This document shows, in pieces, positions 24,398 through 33,352 of a stretch of 64,000 nt of DNA (position 1 is the first letter of the stretch; every line of letters starts with the position of its first letter). Made by a program: the position numbers and the translations under genes. The stretch is from Microthrixaceae bacterium (GTDB taxonomy: Bacteria > Actinomycetota > Acidimicrobiia > Acidimicrobiales > Microtrichaceae): the NCBI GenBank assembly GCA_023957975.1, contig JAMLGM010000006.1, positions 124,001 to 188,000 of the forward strand, written 5' to 3'. A model generated the notes under the pieces. It was not told where the DNA came from and searched no databases. It saw only the letters and a list, made by a program, of their open reading frames with translations.

Positions 24398-25336
24398 TCA
24401 GGTGAGCAGCACGATCTTGCCAAACTTCGCCCCGGCGTCGAACCGGTCGTACGCGGCGACGGCATCGGCCATCGCAAAGGTCGCCTCGACGGGCACCTTC
24501 ACCGTTCCCGCTGCGAACAGACCGAGCACGTGGCGTTCGACGGCCCGGGCCGCTGCAGCCTTGTCCTCCAGGCTGCGCGCCCGCAGCGTCGAGCCGTGGA
24601 TTCGCCCGCGTGCCGCCATCAGATCCAGCAGGCTCACCTCGACCTTCGGACCACCACCGACTCCGATGACCGAGACCCGGCCGCCGGTGGCGAGCGACCG
24701 CAGGTTCTCGGCCATGTTCGGGCCACCGATCAGCTCGAGGATCACGTCGAAGGGGCCGTGGGCGCCGAACCCATCGGGCGCGACCGCTTCCGCTCCGAAT
24801 GCGGCGACCCGGTCGCGCAGGCGCTCGTCGCGCACCGTTGCGACGACATGCGCGCCGGCGGCCACACCGAGTTGAACGGCTGCGATCCCCACCCCTCCGG
24901 CGGCGCCGTGCACGCACAACCGCTCGCCGACCGACAGCGACGCCTGGGTGAACAGGGCGTCGTGCGCCGTAGTGAACGCCTCCGCAAAGCCGCCGGCCGC
25001 ACTCCAGTCGACCCCATCGGGCACCGCCAACAGGTGGCGTTCATGAACCACGCACAGCTCCGCCTGGGCGCCACCGCCGACGACGGCCATCACCCGTTCC
25101 CCCACGGAGAACCGCTCGGCGCCCGGCCCGAGCGCCGCAACCTCACCGGCCAGCTCCAGGCCCGGGATGTCGGCGGGCGAACCCGGTGGCGCAGGGTAGA
25201 AGCCCTTCAACTGCAGCCGATCCGCGCTGTTGAGCCCCGCTGCTCGCACCCGGACCAGCACCTCACCGGTCCCCGGAACCGGGTCGGGGTGTTCGCGCCA
25301 TTCCAGCGCGCCGTCGACGATCGTGACCGCATACAT
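24398..25336 (-). CDS. NADPH:quinone oxidoreductase-like MDR enzyme
   Basis: This 312-residue zinc-independent medium-chain reductase has an N-terminal GroES-like domain (about 25-110, with PGLELAGEV). A nucleotide-binding domain follows with HGAAGGVGIAAVQL (about 143-156). The catalytic zinc ligands of alcohol dehydrogenases are absent, which places it with quinone oxidoreductases/zeta-crystallins. It is the last gene of a minus-strand run after a P450 and a glutathionyl-hydroquinone-reductase-like protein, with a 46-bp gap. This context suggests detoxification of quinones or enones, an inference. Confidence 0.85.
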   Translation of the reverse strand: MYAVTIVDGALEWREHPDPVPGTGEVLVRVRAAGLNSADRLQLKGFYPAPPGSPADIPGLELAGEVAALGPGAERFSVGERVMAVVGGGAQAELCVVHERHLLAVPDGVDWSAAGGFAEAFTTAHDALFTQASLSVGERLCVHGAAGGVGIAAVQLGVAAGAHVVATVRDERLRDRVAAFGAEAVAPDGFGAHGPFDVILELIGGPNMAENLRSLATGGRVSVIGVGGGPKVEVSLLDLMAARGRIHGSTLRARSLEDKAAAARAVERHVLGLFAAGTVKVPVEATFAMADAVAAYDRFDAGAKFGKIVLLT

Positions 25337-25382
25337 ATTTCGTTGACCTCCCGGGCCGTTGGGGCGTGTGGATGTCGGCCGT

Positions 25383-26432
25383 TCAGCCGATCGCAGCGGT
25401 CACCCGCTCCGACGGCAACGGCGGACCGGGTGGGGTGCCGTCGCCGAAGGGTCGGCCGCCCAGTTGCTCACGTCCATGCGGGGTCATCCAGTTCGCGAGA
25501 TCAGGGCCGAGCGGGACGATCTGGGTCGGGTTGATCGAGGTGTGCACCACGTAATAGTGCTCCTTGATCTGCTGGAAGTCGGTGGTGTCGCCGAACCCGG
25601 GAGTCTGGAAGAGATCGCGGGCGTAGGCCCACAACACGGGCATCTCGCTCAACTTCGATCGATTGCATTTGAAATGTCCGTGATAGACGGGGTCGAAGCG
25701 GGCGAGCGTCGTGAACAACCGAACGTCCGCCTCGGTGATGGTGTCCCCCATCAGAAATCGTCGGGTGGCGAGGCGTTCGCTCAGCCAGTCGAGCCGGTCG
25801 AACAGCCGTCGATAGGCCCGCTCGTAGGATTCCTGGCTGCGAGCAAACCCGGCGGCATAGACCCCGTTGTTCACGTCGCGGTAGACGAGTTCCATGACCT
25901 CATCCATCTCGTCACGCAGCGGTTCCGGGTACAGGTCCGGCGCGCCCTCGCGATGAAACTCGGTCCATTCGCTCGACAGGTCGAGGGTGATCTGCGGGTA
26001 GTTGTTGGTCACGACCTGCCCCGAGGGGATGTCGACGATCGCGGGAACGGTGATCCCCTTGGGATAACCGGGAAAGCGTTTCTCGAACGCCTCCTTGAGG
26101 CGCTCGATGCCCAGAACCGGATCGAGCCCGTCGGGATCGAGGTCGAATTGCCAGCTGCGTTCGTCGTGGGTGGGGCCGGCGATGCCCATGCTCAAGACGC
26201 TTTCGAGTCCGAGCAGGCGCCGCACGATGATCGCCCGGTTCGCCCACGGACACGCCCGAGCGACGACGAGGCGGTATCGTCCCGCCTCGACGGGCCAGCC
26301 GTCGCGCCCGTCGCGGGTGATGCGGTCTTCGATGTAGGCGGTGTCGCGGACGAATTCGCCGGTCTCATCGGCAAGGCCCCGTTGCACCGACCCCGGACGT
26401 GAATTCGATGGCGTGGTCGCGTCGTCGCTCAT
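25383..26432 (-). CDS. Glutathionyl-hydroquinone reductase-like protein (Xi-class GST, YqjG/ECM4 family)
   Basis: This 349-residue protein has a thioredoxin-fold N-terminus with the active-site motif ACPWANRAII (Cys near residue 60). It also has the ECM4/YqjG signature segments (GIAGPTHDERSW, VPAIVD, IVTNNYP-like VVTNNYPQI) and a C-terminal all-alpha GST domain (FLMGDTITEADVRLF). Xi-class enzymes reduce thiol conjugates of hydroquinones. Actinobacteria generally use mycothiol rather than glutathione, so the natural thiol here is uncertain. Its ATG overlaps the P450 stop by 4 bp, indicating translational coupling. Confidence 0.88.
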   Translation of the reverse strand: MSDDATTPSNSRPGSVQRGLADETGEFVRDTAYIEDRITRDGRDGWPVEAGRYRLVVARACPWANRAIIVRRLLGLESVLSMGIAGPTHDERSWQFDLDPDGLDPVLGIERLKEAFEKRFPGYPKGITVPAIVDIPSGQVVTNNYPQITLDLSSEWTEFHREGAPDLYPEPLRDEMDEVMELVYRDVNNGVYAAGFARSQESYERAYRRLFDRLDWLSERLATRRFLMGDTITEADVRLFTTLARFDPVYHGHFKCNRSKLSEMPVLWAYARDLFQTPGFGDTTDFQQIKEHYYVVHTSINPTQIVPLGPDLANWMTPHGREQLGGRPFGDGTPPGPPLPSERVTAAIG

Positions 26433-27643
26433 GCACGCACCCTACCTACCGACGCTTCGGCGACGAAGGGAAGCGACTTGTATCGCCGCACGAAGTGACC
26501 TGCGGCGAACTCGCTGGCATCGCTGTCGACTGCGAAGTTCGGGCACCGCGCCAACAGCTCCTCGAGCACGACCCGCGCCTGCAGCCGGGCCGCCGCAGCG
26601 CCAAGGCAGTGATGAGCCCCATAGGAGAACGTCATGATCCGCTTGATGGACCGGCCGACGTCGAAGGCCTCCGCGGTCGGCCCGAACTCGCGAGGGTCAC
26701 GGTTGGCCGACCCGTACAACAGCATCACCTTCTTGGCCGCGGGGATCGTCCGACCGTGCAGCTCCACCGGCCGGGTCGTGGTTCGGGCGAGTCCCTGAAC
26801 CGGGGCCGACAGCCGCAGGAGCTCCTCGATGGCCGGCTCGACCAACGAGGGATCGGCGATGACACGAGCGCGCTGGTCGGGATGCTTCGTGAAGAGTTCC
26901 GCCGCGGTTCCCAACAGTCCCGTCGTGGTGTCGTTGCCGCCGGTGACCATGGTGAACGCAAAGCCGAGCACCTGCAGCATCGGAACCTCAGCGGCGCCCG
27001 TGGCGACCAACGCCGAAATGGTGTCGTCGCCCGGCCGGCGTCGCCTGGTCTCGATGAGCTCGCTGAAGTAGGTGAACAGGCCTCCCACCGCTTCGCCGGC
27101 GTCGAGCGGGTTGCCGTTCGAGTTCGCGGCGACGATCGCATCGGTCCAGGCGTCGAAGCGGTCCCGGTCCGCATCGGGCACGCCCAGGTAGGAGGCGACG
27201 ACGAGACTCGGAAGCGGTTTGAACAACTCCTCCACCACATCGCCGGTGCCCGTTGTTCTCAGGCGCTCGATCCGCTCCACCACGAATCGGCGCACCTCCG
27301 GCTCGATCGCGGCCACGTGGCGCGGGGTGAACCCTCGGCCGACCAGACGACGAAACGCCGTGTGCTCCGGCGGGTCCATCATGACCATCGGACGAACCTG
27401 GTCGAGGCCGACCTTGTCCCGTTCGCCGTAGGTGAAGGTCAGCCCCTCGGCCGAGGAGAACGTCGTCGTGTCTCGGGCGGCGTTCATCACGTCGTCGAAT
27501 CGCGACAAGACCCAGTAATCGCCACCGACGACGTGGTGGGCAGGGTCGCGATCGCGGAGCCGGGCGTACATCTCCCACGGTGAACGCCAGGACTCGCCCG
27601 ATCGCGGAAGGAACGTCGGCTGCTCGTCGGTGCCATCGAACAT
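26429..27643 (-). CDS. Cytochrome P450 monooxygenase
   Basis: This 404-residue P450 has the I-helix motif MVTGGNDTTTG, the ExxR element EELLRL and the haem loop FSYGAHHCLGAAAARLQ. The N-terminus FLPRSGESWRSPWEMYARLR fits actinobacterial P450s. The ATG at 27643 has AGGA 7 nt upstream. A GTG at 27709 with an AGGGGG ribosome site is an alternative, adding 22 residues and leaving only 29 bp to the divergent flavoprotein gene. It heads a tightly linked operon with the GST-like gene (4-bp overlap) and the MDR reductase. Confidence 0.9.
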   Translation of the reverse strand: MFDGTDEQPTFLPRSGESWRSPWEMYARLRDRDPAHHVVGGDYWVLSRFDDVMNAARDTTTFSSAEGLTFTYGERDKVGLDQVRPMVMMDPPEHTAFRRLVGRGFTPRHVAAIEPEVRRFVVERIERLRTTGTGDVVEELFKPLPSLVVASYLGVPDADRDRFDAWTDAIVAANSNGNPLDAGEAVGGLFTYFSELIETRRRRPGDDTISALVATGAAEVPMLQVLGFAFTMVTGGNDTTTGLLGTAAELFTKHPDQRARVIADPSLVEPAIEELLRLSAPVQGLARTTTRPVELHGRTIPAAKKVMLLYGSANRDPREFGPTAEAFDVGRSIKRIMTFSYGAHHCLGAAAARLQARVVLEELLARCPNFAVDSDASEFAAGHFVRRYKSLPFVAEASVGRVRA

Positions 27644-27738
27644 CGCCACATCCTGTGCGGTTCGGCCGACCCTGTCGAGCGCGTCGGCCGGCACTGTTCG
27701 GACTTGCACCGCGTGACCCCCTGTCCTAGAAGCGCGAC

Positions 27739-29208
27739 GTGACTGATGCAGATGTAGACCCGATCCAACCACTCGACGTGTCGGAGTTGTCCGACGGGTG
27801 GGCCGAGGAATGCGACGTGCTCGTCATCGGCCTCGGCGCTGCGGGGCTGGCGACCTCGATCGCTGCGGCCGAGGCCGGGGCGTCGGTCATCGCCCTCGAC
27901 CGAAGCGGCGGTGGCGGAACCTCGGCGAGTGCGGGCGGAATCCTCTACCTCGGCGGCGGTACCTCGACCCAGGTCGAGGCCGGCCTGAGCGACACCGCCG
28001 AGGAGATGCGCGCGTTCCTGGCCGAGGCGCTCGGCCGCGACATCGACGATCCGCGCCTGGTCGCGTACTGCGAGGGCGGCGTCGAACACCACGACTGGTT
28101 GGTCGCCCACGGGGTCCCGTTCGAGCCCGCATTCTGGGACGAGCCCGGCATGGAGCCGCCCGGCACCGAGGGCCTGATCTACAGCGGAGGCGAGGACGCC
28201 AGCCCGTATCGCCAACATCATCGACCGGTGGCGCGCGGCCACGTCCCCGCAACGCCGAACGCTGCCGGTTGGTTCCTGGTGGAACGTCTCCGCGAGGCGC
28301 TCGAACGCACGGCGGCCACCGTGCTGACCGATCAGCGCGCGGAACGGCTCGTCGTGGACGGGGGCCGGGTCGTCGGGGCCACGGTGCGCGCCGATGGCAC
28401 GGTTCGCGCCATCCGGGCGAACAGCGGCGTGGTACTCGCCTGCGGCGGCTGGGCCTACAACGAGGCGCTGCTCGCGAAATATGCGCCGAAGCTGCTCGAC
28501 ATCGCGTGGCGACTCGGCACCGACGGCGACGACGGGTGGGCGCTGCGAACCACACTCGGGCTCGGCGCCGAGATCGAGGGAATGTCGACGATGGAGGTCG
28601 CCGTTCCGGTGACCCCACCGCGCTCGGTGGTTCGCGGGGTGATCGTCAACGGTGAGGGCGAACGCTTCATCAACGAGGACACCTATTTCGGACATGTCGG
28701 CCAGGCCATCTTGCGCGACCAGGACGGGGTTGCGTGGCTGCTCACCGACGAACCCAACTACGTGGTCAACCGGGTTGGCATGCGCGCCGAGAACGTGTGT
28801 GAGACCTGGGAGGAGTTGGCTCGCGAGATCGGGTTGCCGCCCGAAAAGCTCGCCGCAACGATGGCGGCCTACAACGAGGCGGCCGCTCGCGGGCAGGACC
28901 CGCAGTTCCACAAGGCCGCCGAGTGGCTCGTGCCGCTCGACACGGCGCCGTTCGGGGCGATCGACCTGCGGGTCGCGACCATTCTCTATGCCGGGTTTCC
29001 CCTCGGCGGCACCCGGATCGACGAACACGCTCGAGTCGTTCGCCCCGACGGTTCCCCCATCGACGGATTGTTCGCCGCCGGCCGCGCCGCATCGAGCCTG
29101 GCGCTCGCCCACTACTGCTCGGGCATCTCCCTCGGCGAGGGCACGTTTTTCGGCCGGCGCGCCGTTGCCGAGATGTTTTCAACCCGAGAGGTTCTCAACC
29201 TGAAATGA
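27739..29208 (+). CDS. FAD-dependent fumarate reductase/ketosteroid-dehydrogenase-type oxidoreductase
   Basis: This 489-residue flavoprotein has the Rossmann motif VLVIGLGAAGLATSIAAAEA (about residues 29-48). SASAGGILYLGGG follows as in the succinate dehydrogenase/fumarate reductase flavoprotein superfamily, and the C-terminal FAD segment is GLFAAGRAASSL with YCSGISLGEGTFFGRRA. The substrate domain lies between, with INEDTYFGH and a conserved Tyr. The closest functional relatives are 3-ketosteroid delta-1-dehydrogenases and fumarate reductase-like oxidases. It is divergent from the P450 operon. The substrate is not determinable. Confidence 0.85.
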   Translation: MTDADVDPIQPLDVSELSDGWAEECDVLVIGLGAAGLATSIAAAEAGASVIALDRSGGGGTSASAGGILYLGGGTSTQVEAGLSDTAEEMRAFLAEALGRDIDDPRLVAYCEGGVEHHDWLVAHGVPFEPAFWDEPGMEPPGTEGLIYSGGEDASPYRQHHRPVARGHVPATPNAAGWFLVERLREALERTAATVLTDQRAERLVVDGGRVVGATVRADGTVRAIRANSGVVLACGGWAYNEALLAKYAPKLLDIAWRLGTDGDDGWALRTTLGLGAEIEGMSTMEVAVPVTPPRSVVRGVIVNGEGERFINEDTYFGHVGQAILRDQDGVAWLLTDEPNYVVNRVGMRAENVCETWEELAREIGLPPEKLAATMAAYNEAAARGQDPQFHKAAEWLVPLDTAPFGAIDLRVATILYAGFPLGGTRIDEHARVVRPDGSPIDGLFAAGRAASSLALAHYCSGISLGEGTFFGRRAVAEMFSTREVLNLK

Positions 29209-29221
29209 AGCTTGCCGACAA

Positions 29222-29266
29222 CTTGTCGACATCATGTCGCTAAGATGCTGACATGATGTCGACAAG
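29222..29266. promoter_or_regulatory. 17-bp perfect inverted repeat, operator of the ABC exporter operon
   Basis: Arms 29222-29238 and 29250-29266 (CTTGTCGACATCATGTC and its reverse complement) are perfect, with an 11-nt spacer containing TAAGAT. Each arm also contains smaller palindromes (GTCGAC, GACATNATGTC). The repeat ends 11 bp before the ABC permease start and is much more A/T-rich than its surroundings. It is the obvious binding site for the TetR encoded third in this operon (31114-31719). Confidence 0.7.
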
Positions 29267-29277
29267 ATGGAGATGTG

Positions 29278-30369
29278 ATGTTTCTCGCACTACGTGACCT
29301 ACGGCGCGGGAGTCGCCGATTCGCGCTGCTGGGCGCGGTCATCGCGCTGGTAGCGGTTCTGTCAACGGTGCTGTCGGGACTGGCCACCGGCCTGGTCACC
29401 GACGGCATCTCGGGGCTGCGTGCGTTGCCGCTCGATCGGCTCGCGCTCCAAGAAGGCGCCCAGGCAACCTTCAGCCGCTCCGCGCTGCAACCCGAGGTAC
29501 TCGAGCCGTTCGAACAGCTCGACGGGGTCGAGGTGACGCCGCTCGGGGCCAGCTTCGTCAACGCGGCGGCGAATAACGGCGGGCTGAGCCTCGACCTCGC
29601 CCTCTTCGGCATCGCCCCCGAAAGCTTCCTGGTCACACGCAACGACGCCAGCGATGCGCTGCACGGCGAGCCCGGCCTCATCCTGGGCAGCGAACTGGCC
29701 GATGAAGGCGTCAAGGTTGGCGATCGCTACACCCTCGTCGGATCCGACATCGAACTCCCCGTGTTGGGATTCACCTTCGCCGGCACCTACGGACACGCAC
29801 CGATCGCGTTCACCTCGCTCGAGACGTGGCAGCGCGTTCAGTTCGGAGACAGCGCCAAGGGCCGGTTCTCGGCGGTCGCGCTCAAGGGCGGCGACCAGGC
29901 CGACATCGACGCGGCCGCCAAGGCGGCCGGAGTCGAGGTCATCACCAAGTCAGCCGCTTACGCCGGATCCCCCGGCTTCACCGCCGAGACGACAACGATG
30001 AGCCTGATCCGCTCGTTCCTGCTCGTCATTTCCGCGCTGGTCATCGGGGCGTTCTTCACCGTGCTCACCGTACAGCGGACCCGCCAGATTGGGTTGCTCA
30101 AGGCGATGGGAGCCAGCAACGCCTACGTGCTACGAGACGGCATCGGCCAGATGACGATCCTCGTCGCCCTCGCCACCGCCGCCGGGGTGCTCGTCGGCGC
30201 CGCCCTGATCGCCCTGGTCGGCGGCAGCGGCGCCCCCGTGGAACTCAACCTGGCGGCGATCGCCACCGTCGCCGGATCGCTCGTGGTCGCCGGAGTTCTC
30301 GGCAGCCTCGTCGCCTTCCGCCGAATCACCCAAATCGAACCGGCCATCGCCCTCGGAGTCGAATCATGA
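29278..30369 (+). CDS. ABC transporter permease, FtsX/MacB type
   Basis: This 363-residue membrane protein has one N-terminal transmembrane helix (about 18-38) and a large extracytoplasmic domain (about 45-240). Three C-terminal helices follow, with the FtsX signature LTVQRTRQIGLLKAMGASN. The layout is that of FtsX-like permeases, which act in export, lipoprotein handling or mechanotransmission rather than import. The ATG at 29278 follows a GGAG ribosome site; a GTG three bases upstream is in frame. It overlaps the ATPase gene by 4 bp (ATGA) and is headed by a long operator palindrome. Confidence 0.88.
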   Translation: MFLALRDLRRGSRRFALLGAVIALVAVLSTVLSGLATGLVTDGISGLRALPLDRLALQEGAQATFSRSALQPEVLEPFEQLDGVEVTPLGASFVNAAANNGGLSLDLALFGIAPESFLVTRNDASDALHGEPGLILGSELADEGVKVGDRYTLVGSDIELPVLGFTFAGTYGHAPIAFTSLETWQRVQFGDSAKGRFSAVALKGGDQADIDAAAKAAGVEVITKSAAYAGSPGFTAETTTMSLIRSFLLVISALVIGAFFTVLTVQRTRQIGLLKAMGASNAYVLRDGIGQMTILVALATAAGVLVGAALIALVGGSGAPVELNLAAIATVAGSLVVAGVLGSLVAFRRITQIEPAIALGVES

Positions 30370-31103
30370 GCCTCTCCTCGAACACTGAACCCGCGACCTC
30401 CCACCCCGGCAACGCGCCAAGCGCGCTCGTCGTGTCGAAGGCGCGAGTCGCCTACCCGGATGGTCCCGACGTGCGCGTCGTGCTCGACGACCTGGACCTG
30501 AGCGTCTCGCCGGGCGAGATCGTGGTGATCTCCGGCGAGTCCGGTGCCGGTAAGTCCACCCTGTTGACGATCGCCGGCCTGCTGCGCCGTCCCGATTCCG
30601 GCGAGGTGACCGTCGCCGGAATCCCCACCTCGGCGCTCTCGGAGCGCCAACGCACCGTCGTACGTCGCGACCACCTGGCGTTCGTCTATCAGTCGGCCAA
30701 CCTGTTGCCATCCCTCACCGCGGTGGAACAACTCGAACTCGTCGGCCACATCCGAGGCGAGAAACCCTCGACCATGCGAGCACGCGCGCTCGAGACACTC
30801 GCTGCGGTCGACCTGGCGGATCGAGCCAACCAACTGCCCTCGCAGCTGTCGGGCGGTGAACGTCAGCGGGTGGGCATCGCCCGAGCGCTCATGGCCTCCC
30901 CGAGCGTCCTCATCGCCGATGAGCCGACCGCCTCGCTCGACCCCGAGCGCGCTGCGGTGGTGGCTGAGCTTCTCGCCGGTGCGGCGGCCGCGAATGGCAT
31001 CGCCACCATCATCGTGGCCCACGACACCGCAGCGCTCGCACACGCCGACCGGCATCTGCGCCTCGAGGGAGGCCGCCTCCACGAATTCGCCCGCACTGTG
31101 TGA
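30366..31103 (+). CDS. ABC transporter ATP-binding protein (MacB/LolD type)
   Basis: This 245-residue ATPase shows Walker A SGESGAGKSTLL (about 55-66), a Q-loop (FVYQSANLLPSLT), the ABC signature LSGGERQRVGIARAL, Walker B VLIADEPTASLD and the H-switch IIVAHD. It is closest to LolD/MacB ATPases that pair with FtsX-like permeases. Its start overlaps the permease stop as ATGA. It is followed after 10 bp by the TetR gene. The three genes form a self-contained exporter with its own regulator. Confidence 0.92.
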   Translation: MSLSSNTEPATSHPGNAPSALVVSKARVAYPDGPDVRVVLDDLDLSVSPGEIVVISGESGAGKSTLLTIAGLLRRPDSGEVTVAGIPTSALSERQRTVVRRDHLAFVYQSANLLPSLTAVEQLELVGHIRGEKPSTMRARALETLAAVDLADRANQLPSQLSGGERQRVGIARALMASPSVLIADEPTASLDPERAAVVAELLAGAAAANGIATIIVAHDTAALAHADRHLRLEGGRLHEFARTV

Positions 31104-31113
31104 GGCTTGCATC

Positions 31114-31719
31114 GTGCCACGGATCAAAGCCGACACCATCGCCGAACACGTCGACCAGCAGCGCGCTGCGGTGCTCGACGCCGCCGTCGAGTTGTTCACC
31201 ACCCGCGGCTTCGCCGAGGTCAGCCTCGGAGACGTCGCCGCGAAGGTCGGCCTGGCCCGCAGCTCGCTGTATCGATATGTCCCCGACAAGACCCACCTCC
31301 TCGTCGAGTGGTATCGGCGAGCGGTACCGGACATCACCAGTGCGTGGAGCGCGGTGACCGCTGGTGACGACGATCCCGTGATGCGACTGCAACGGTGGGG
31401 ACACGCGTTCCTCGAATGGGCCAACAGCCCCGAACACCAACTCGTCGCTCCGCTCATGGAGGCCATCCCGAACCTCGATGCGCAGACCCGAGCCGAGATC
31501 AGCTCGTTGCACCGCACGATGATGGGAACCGTCGGCGAGGTCCTTCAAGCGGTCGGAACACCGCCGGAGCAGATCGACGGCACGGTCGATCTGCTCGCCG
31601 GACTACTGCTCAGCGCGGCGAGGGCCGAACAGGCCCACGGGGTGAACCCGCAGGTACGACGGCGCCTCGACGCCGCCGTCGCGGCCATCATCGCCCCGCT
31701 GGACAACGACGACGCGTGA
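31114..31719 (+). CDS. TetR-family regulator of the ABC exporter operon
   Basis: This 201-residue protein has the TetR helix-turn-helix at about residues 14-62 (AAVLDAAVELFTTRGFAEVS, VAAKVGLARSSLYRYVPDKT). An effector domain with TetR_C-like helices follows (QRWGHAFLEWANSPEH). The GTG at 31114 is preceded by GAGG. Being third in the operon and having a strong palindrome in front of the first gene points to autoregulated repression relieved by the exported compound, which is an inference. Confidence 0.87.
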   Translation: MPRIKADTIAEHVDQQRAAVLDAAVELFTTRGFAEVSLGDVAAKVGLARSSLYRYVPDKTHLLVEWYRRAVPDITSAWSAVTAGDDDPVMRLQRWGHAFLEWANSPEHQLVAPLMEAIPNLDAQTRAEISSLHRTMMGTVGEVLQAVGTPPEQIDGTVDLLAGLLLSAARAEQAHGVNPQVRRRLDAAVAAIIAPLDNDDA

Positions 31720-31724
31720 TCCAG

Positions 31725-33323
31725 CTAGCCGGTTCTGATCATGTCGGCGCACTTCTCACCGATCATGATCACCGGCGCATTGATGTTGTTGCTCGGGACC
31801 CGGGGCATCACCGACGCATCCGCGATTCGCAGCCCCTCGATGCCGCGGACCCGAAGCGACGCGTCGACCACCGCCATCGCGTCGCTGTCCGGGCCCATCT
31901 TCGCGGTTCCACACACGTGGTATTCGGTATCGGCGTGTTGGCGCAGGGTCTGCTCGATCTGGTGCGGATCGTTGCGGTCATAGCGAATCAACATCTCGCC
32001 ACGGTAGGGATCGAACGGCGCGCTGTTCATGATGTCGAGCGCGATCTGGGTGCCCTTGATCAGCGTCTCCATGTCGTACGGGTGGCTGAAATAACGGGGG
32101 TCGATCAGCGGATCCACGCGGGTGTCGGGGCTGGCGAGGCGAACCTCGCCGACACTCTTGGGGCGAGCCAACAGCAGGTGGGCCGAATAGCCGTGGCCGA
32201 GATGGAGCTTGCGGCCGTGGTCGTCGCCGATGCCGACGATGAGTTCCATCTCCATGTCGGAGACCTCAACGTCGGGGCTGGTGCGGTAATAGACCCCCGA
32301 CTCGGCTGCGCAACTCGTGATCACGCCGCGTCGATGGCAGCGCCAGTCCCACATTCCCTTGAGCAGGCGTGCCACGCCGACCGGGGAGATCCCCACGGTG
32401 TGGTCGGGGATCTTGGCCCGATAGATGAGTAACGCCGAGATGTGATCCTGAAGGTTCTGTCCGACTCCGGGGAGGTCGAGGATCGTCGAGATGCCGAGTT
32501 CCTGCAGGTGAGCGCCGGGGCCGATTCCCGACGCCATCAGGATCTGCGGGGTTCCGAACGCCCCAGCCGACATGATGATCTCGCGGCGAGCCCGGACCGA
32601 TTCGCGCCGTCCGCCGCGCTCGTAGTCGACCGCGGTCGCGCGTCGTTGGTCGAAGCGCACCCGGGAGATGTGCGCTCCCGTGCGCACATCGAGGTTGGGG
32701 CGGTCGAGGTTCGGGTGGATGAACGCGGCCGCGGTGCTGTGGCGTTCGCCGTCCTTCTGGGTGACCTGCACGTGGTAGCAGCCGTGATGGTCGGCGCCGT
32801 TCAGGTCGGGGTTGAACGGGATTCCGTGGGCCTGGCATGCCTCGAGGAAGACGTCGTTGAGGGGGCTCGGGCTGCGCAGATTCGTCACGTGGAGCGGGCC
32901 ATCGGTGCCGTGGAATGGCGAGTCCCGGTGGATGGCGTTGCACTCGGATTTCTTGAAGTACTCGAGGACGTCGTCGTAGCCCCAACCCGGGTTGCCGAGG
33001 GCAAGCCACTCGTCGTAGTCGCTGCGGTGCCCGCGGGCGTAGATCATCGCGTTGATCGTGGAGGACCCACCGAGTGCCTTGCCGCGCGGTTGGAACCCGC
33101 GCCGCCCGTTGAACCCAGGTTGGGGCACCGTCGAATAGTTCCAGCTGTTGATGCCCCGAGGCATGGCCGCTGCGAACCCGAGAGGGGCCCGGATCAAAAC
33201 GTCGCGGCCCTCCCCGCCGGCCTCGAGTAGACACACCCGCACCGTCGGATCCTCGCTGAGGCGGCCGGCTACGACGCAGCCCGCCGAACCTCCACCCACG
33301 ACCACATAGTCGAACTCGTCCAC
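31725..33323 (-). CDS. GMC-family FAD oxidoreductase (choline dehydrogenase-like)
   Basis: This 532-residue glucose-methanol-choline oxidoreductase has the N-terminal FAD motif [37 protein letters not shown] is GMC signature 1 and [18 protein letters not shown] signature 2. The catalytic His/Asn region is HVCGTAKMG and the C-terminal segment [12 protein letters not shown]. The GTG at 33323 gives the usual family N-terminus; the frame continues upstream into the neighbouring gene without homology. It lies 29 bp after the hydrolase/acyl-CoA-synthetase fusion gene on the same strand. Bacterial members oxidise primary alcohols, often long-chain; the substrate here is unknown. Confidence 0.9.
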   Translation of the reverse strand: MDEFDYVVVGGGSAGCVVAGRLSEDPTVRVCLLEAGGEGRDVLIRAPLGFAAAMPRGINSWNYSTVPQPGFNGRRGFQPRGKALGGSSTINAMIYARGHRSDYDEWLALGNPGWGYDDVLEYFKKSECNAIHRDSPFHGTDGPLHVTNLRSPSPLNDVFLEACQAHGIPFNPDLNGADHHGCYHVQVTQKDGERHSTAAAFIHPNLDRPNLDVRTGAHISRVRFDQRRATAVDYERGGRRESVRARREIIMSAGAFGTPQILMASGIGPGAHLQELGISTILDLPGVGQNLQDHISALLIYRAKIPDHTVGISPVGVARLLKGMWDWRCHRRGVITSCAAESGVYYRTSPDVEVSDMEMELIVGIGDDHGRKLHLGHGYSAHLLLARPKSVGEVRLASPDTRVDPLIDPRYFSHPYDMETLIKGTQIALDIMNSAPFDPYRGEMLIRYDRNDPHQIEQTLRQHADTEYHVCGTAKMGPDSDAMAVVDASLRVRGIEGLRIADASVMPRVPSNNINAPVIMIGEKCADMIRTG

Positions 33324-33352
33324 GGAGCGAACCACCTCAACACCGACGTCGA

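Noticed and set aside
22194-24917. 907-codon minus-strand frame over the GH31 gene
   Set aside because: It is antisense to clear GH31 coding sequence with both catalytic motifs, and its low-complexity Arg/Gly/Val content is typical of shadows.
22565-25534. 989-codon plus-strand frame
   Set aside because: It is an alternative frame of GH31 running antisense into the quinone reductase gene; Arg/Pro-rich with no domain.
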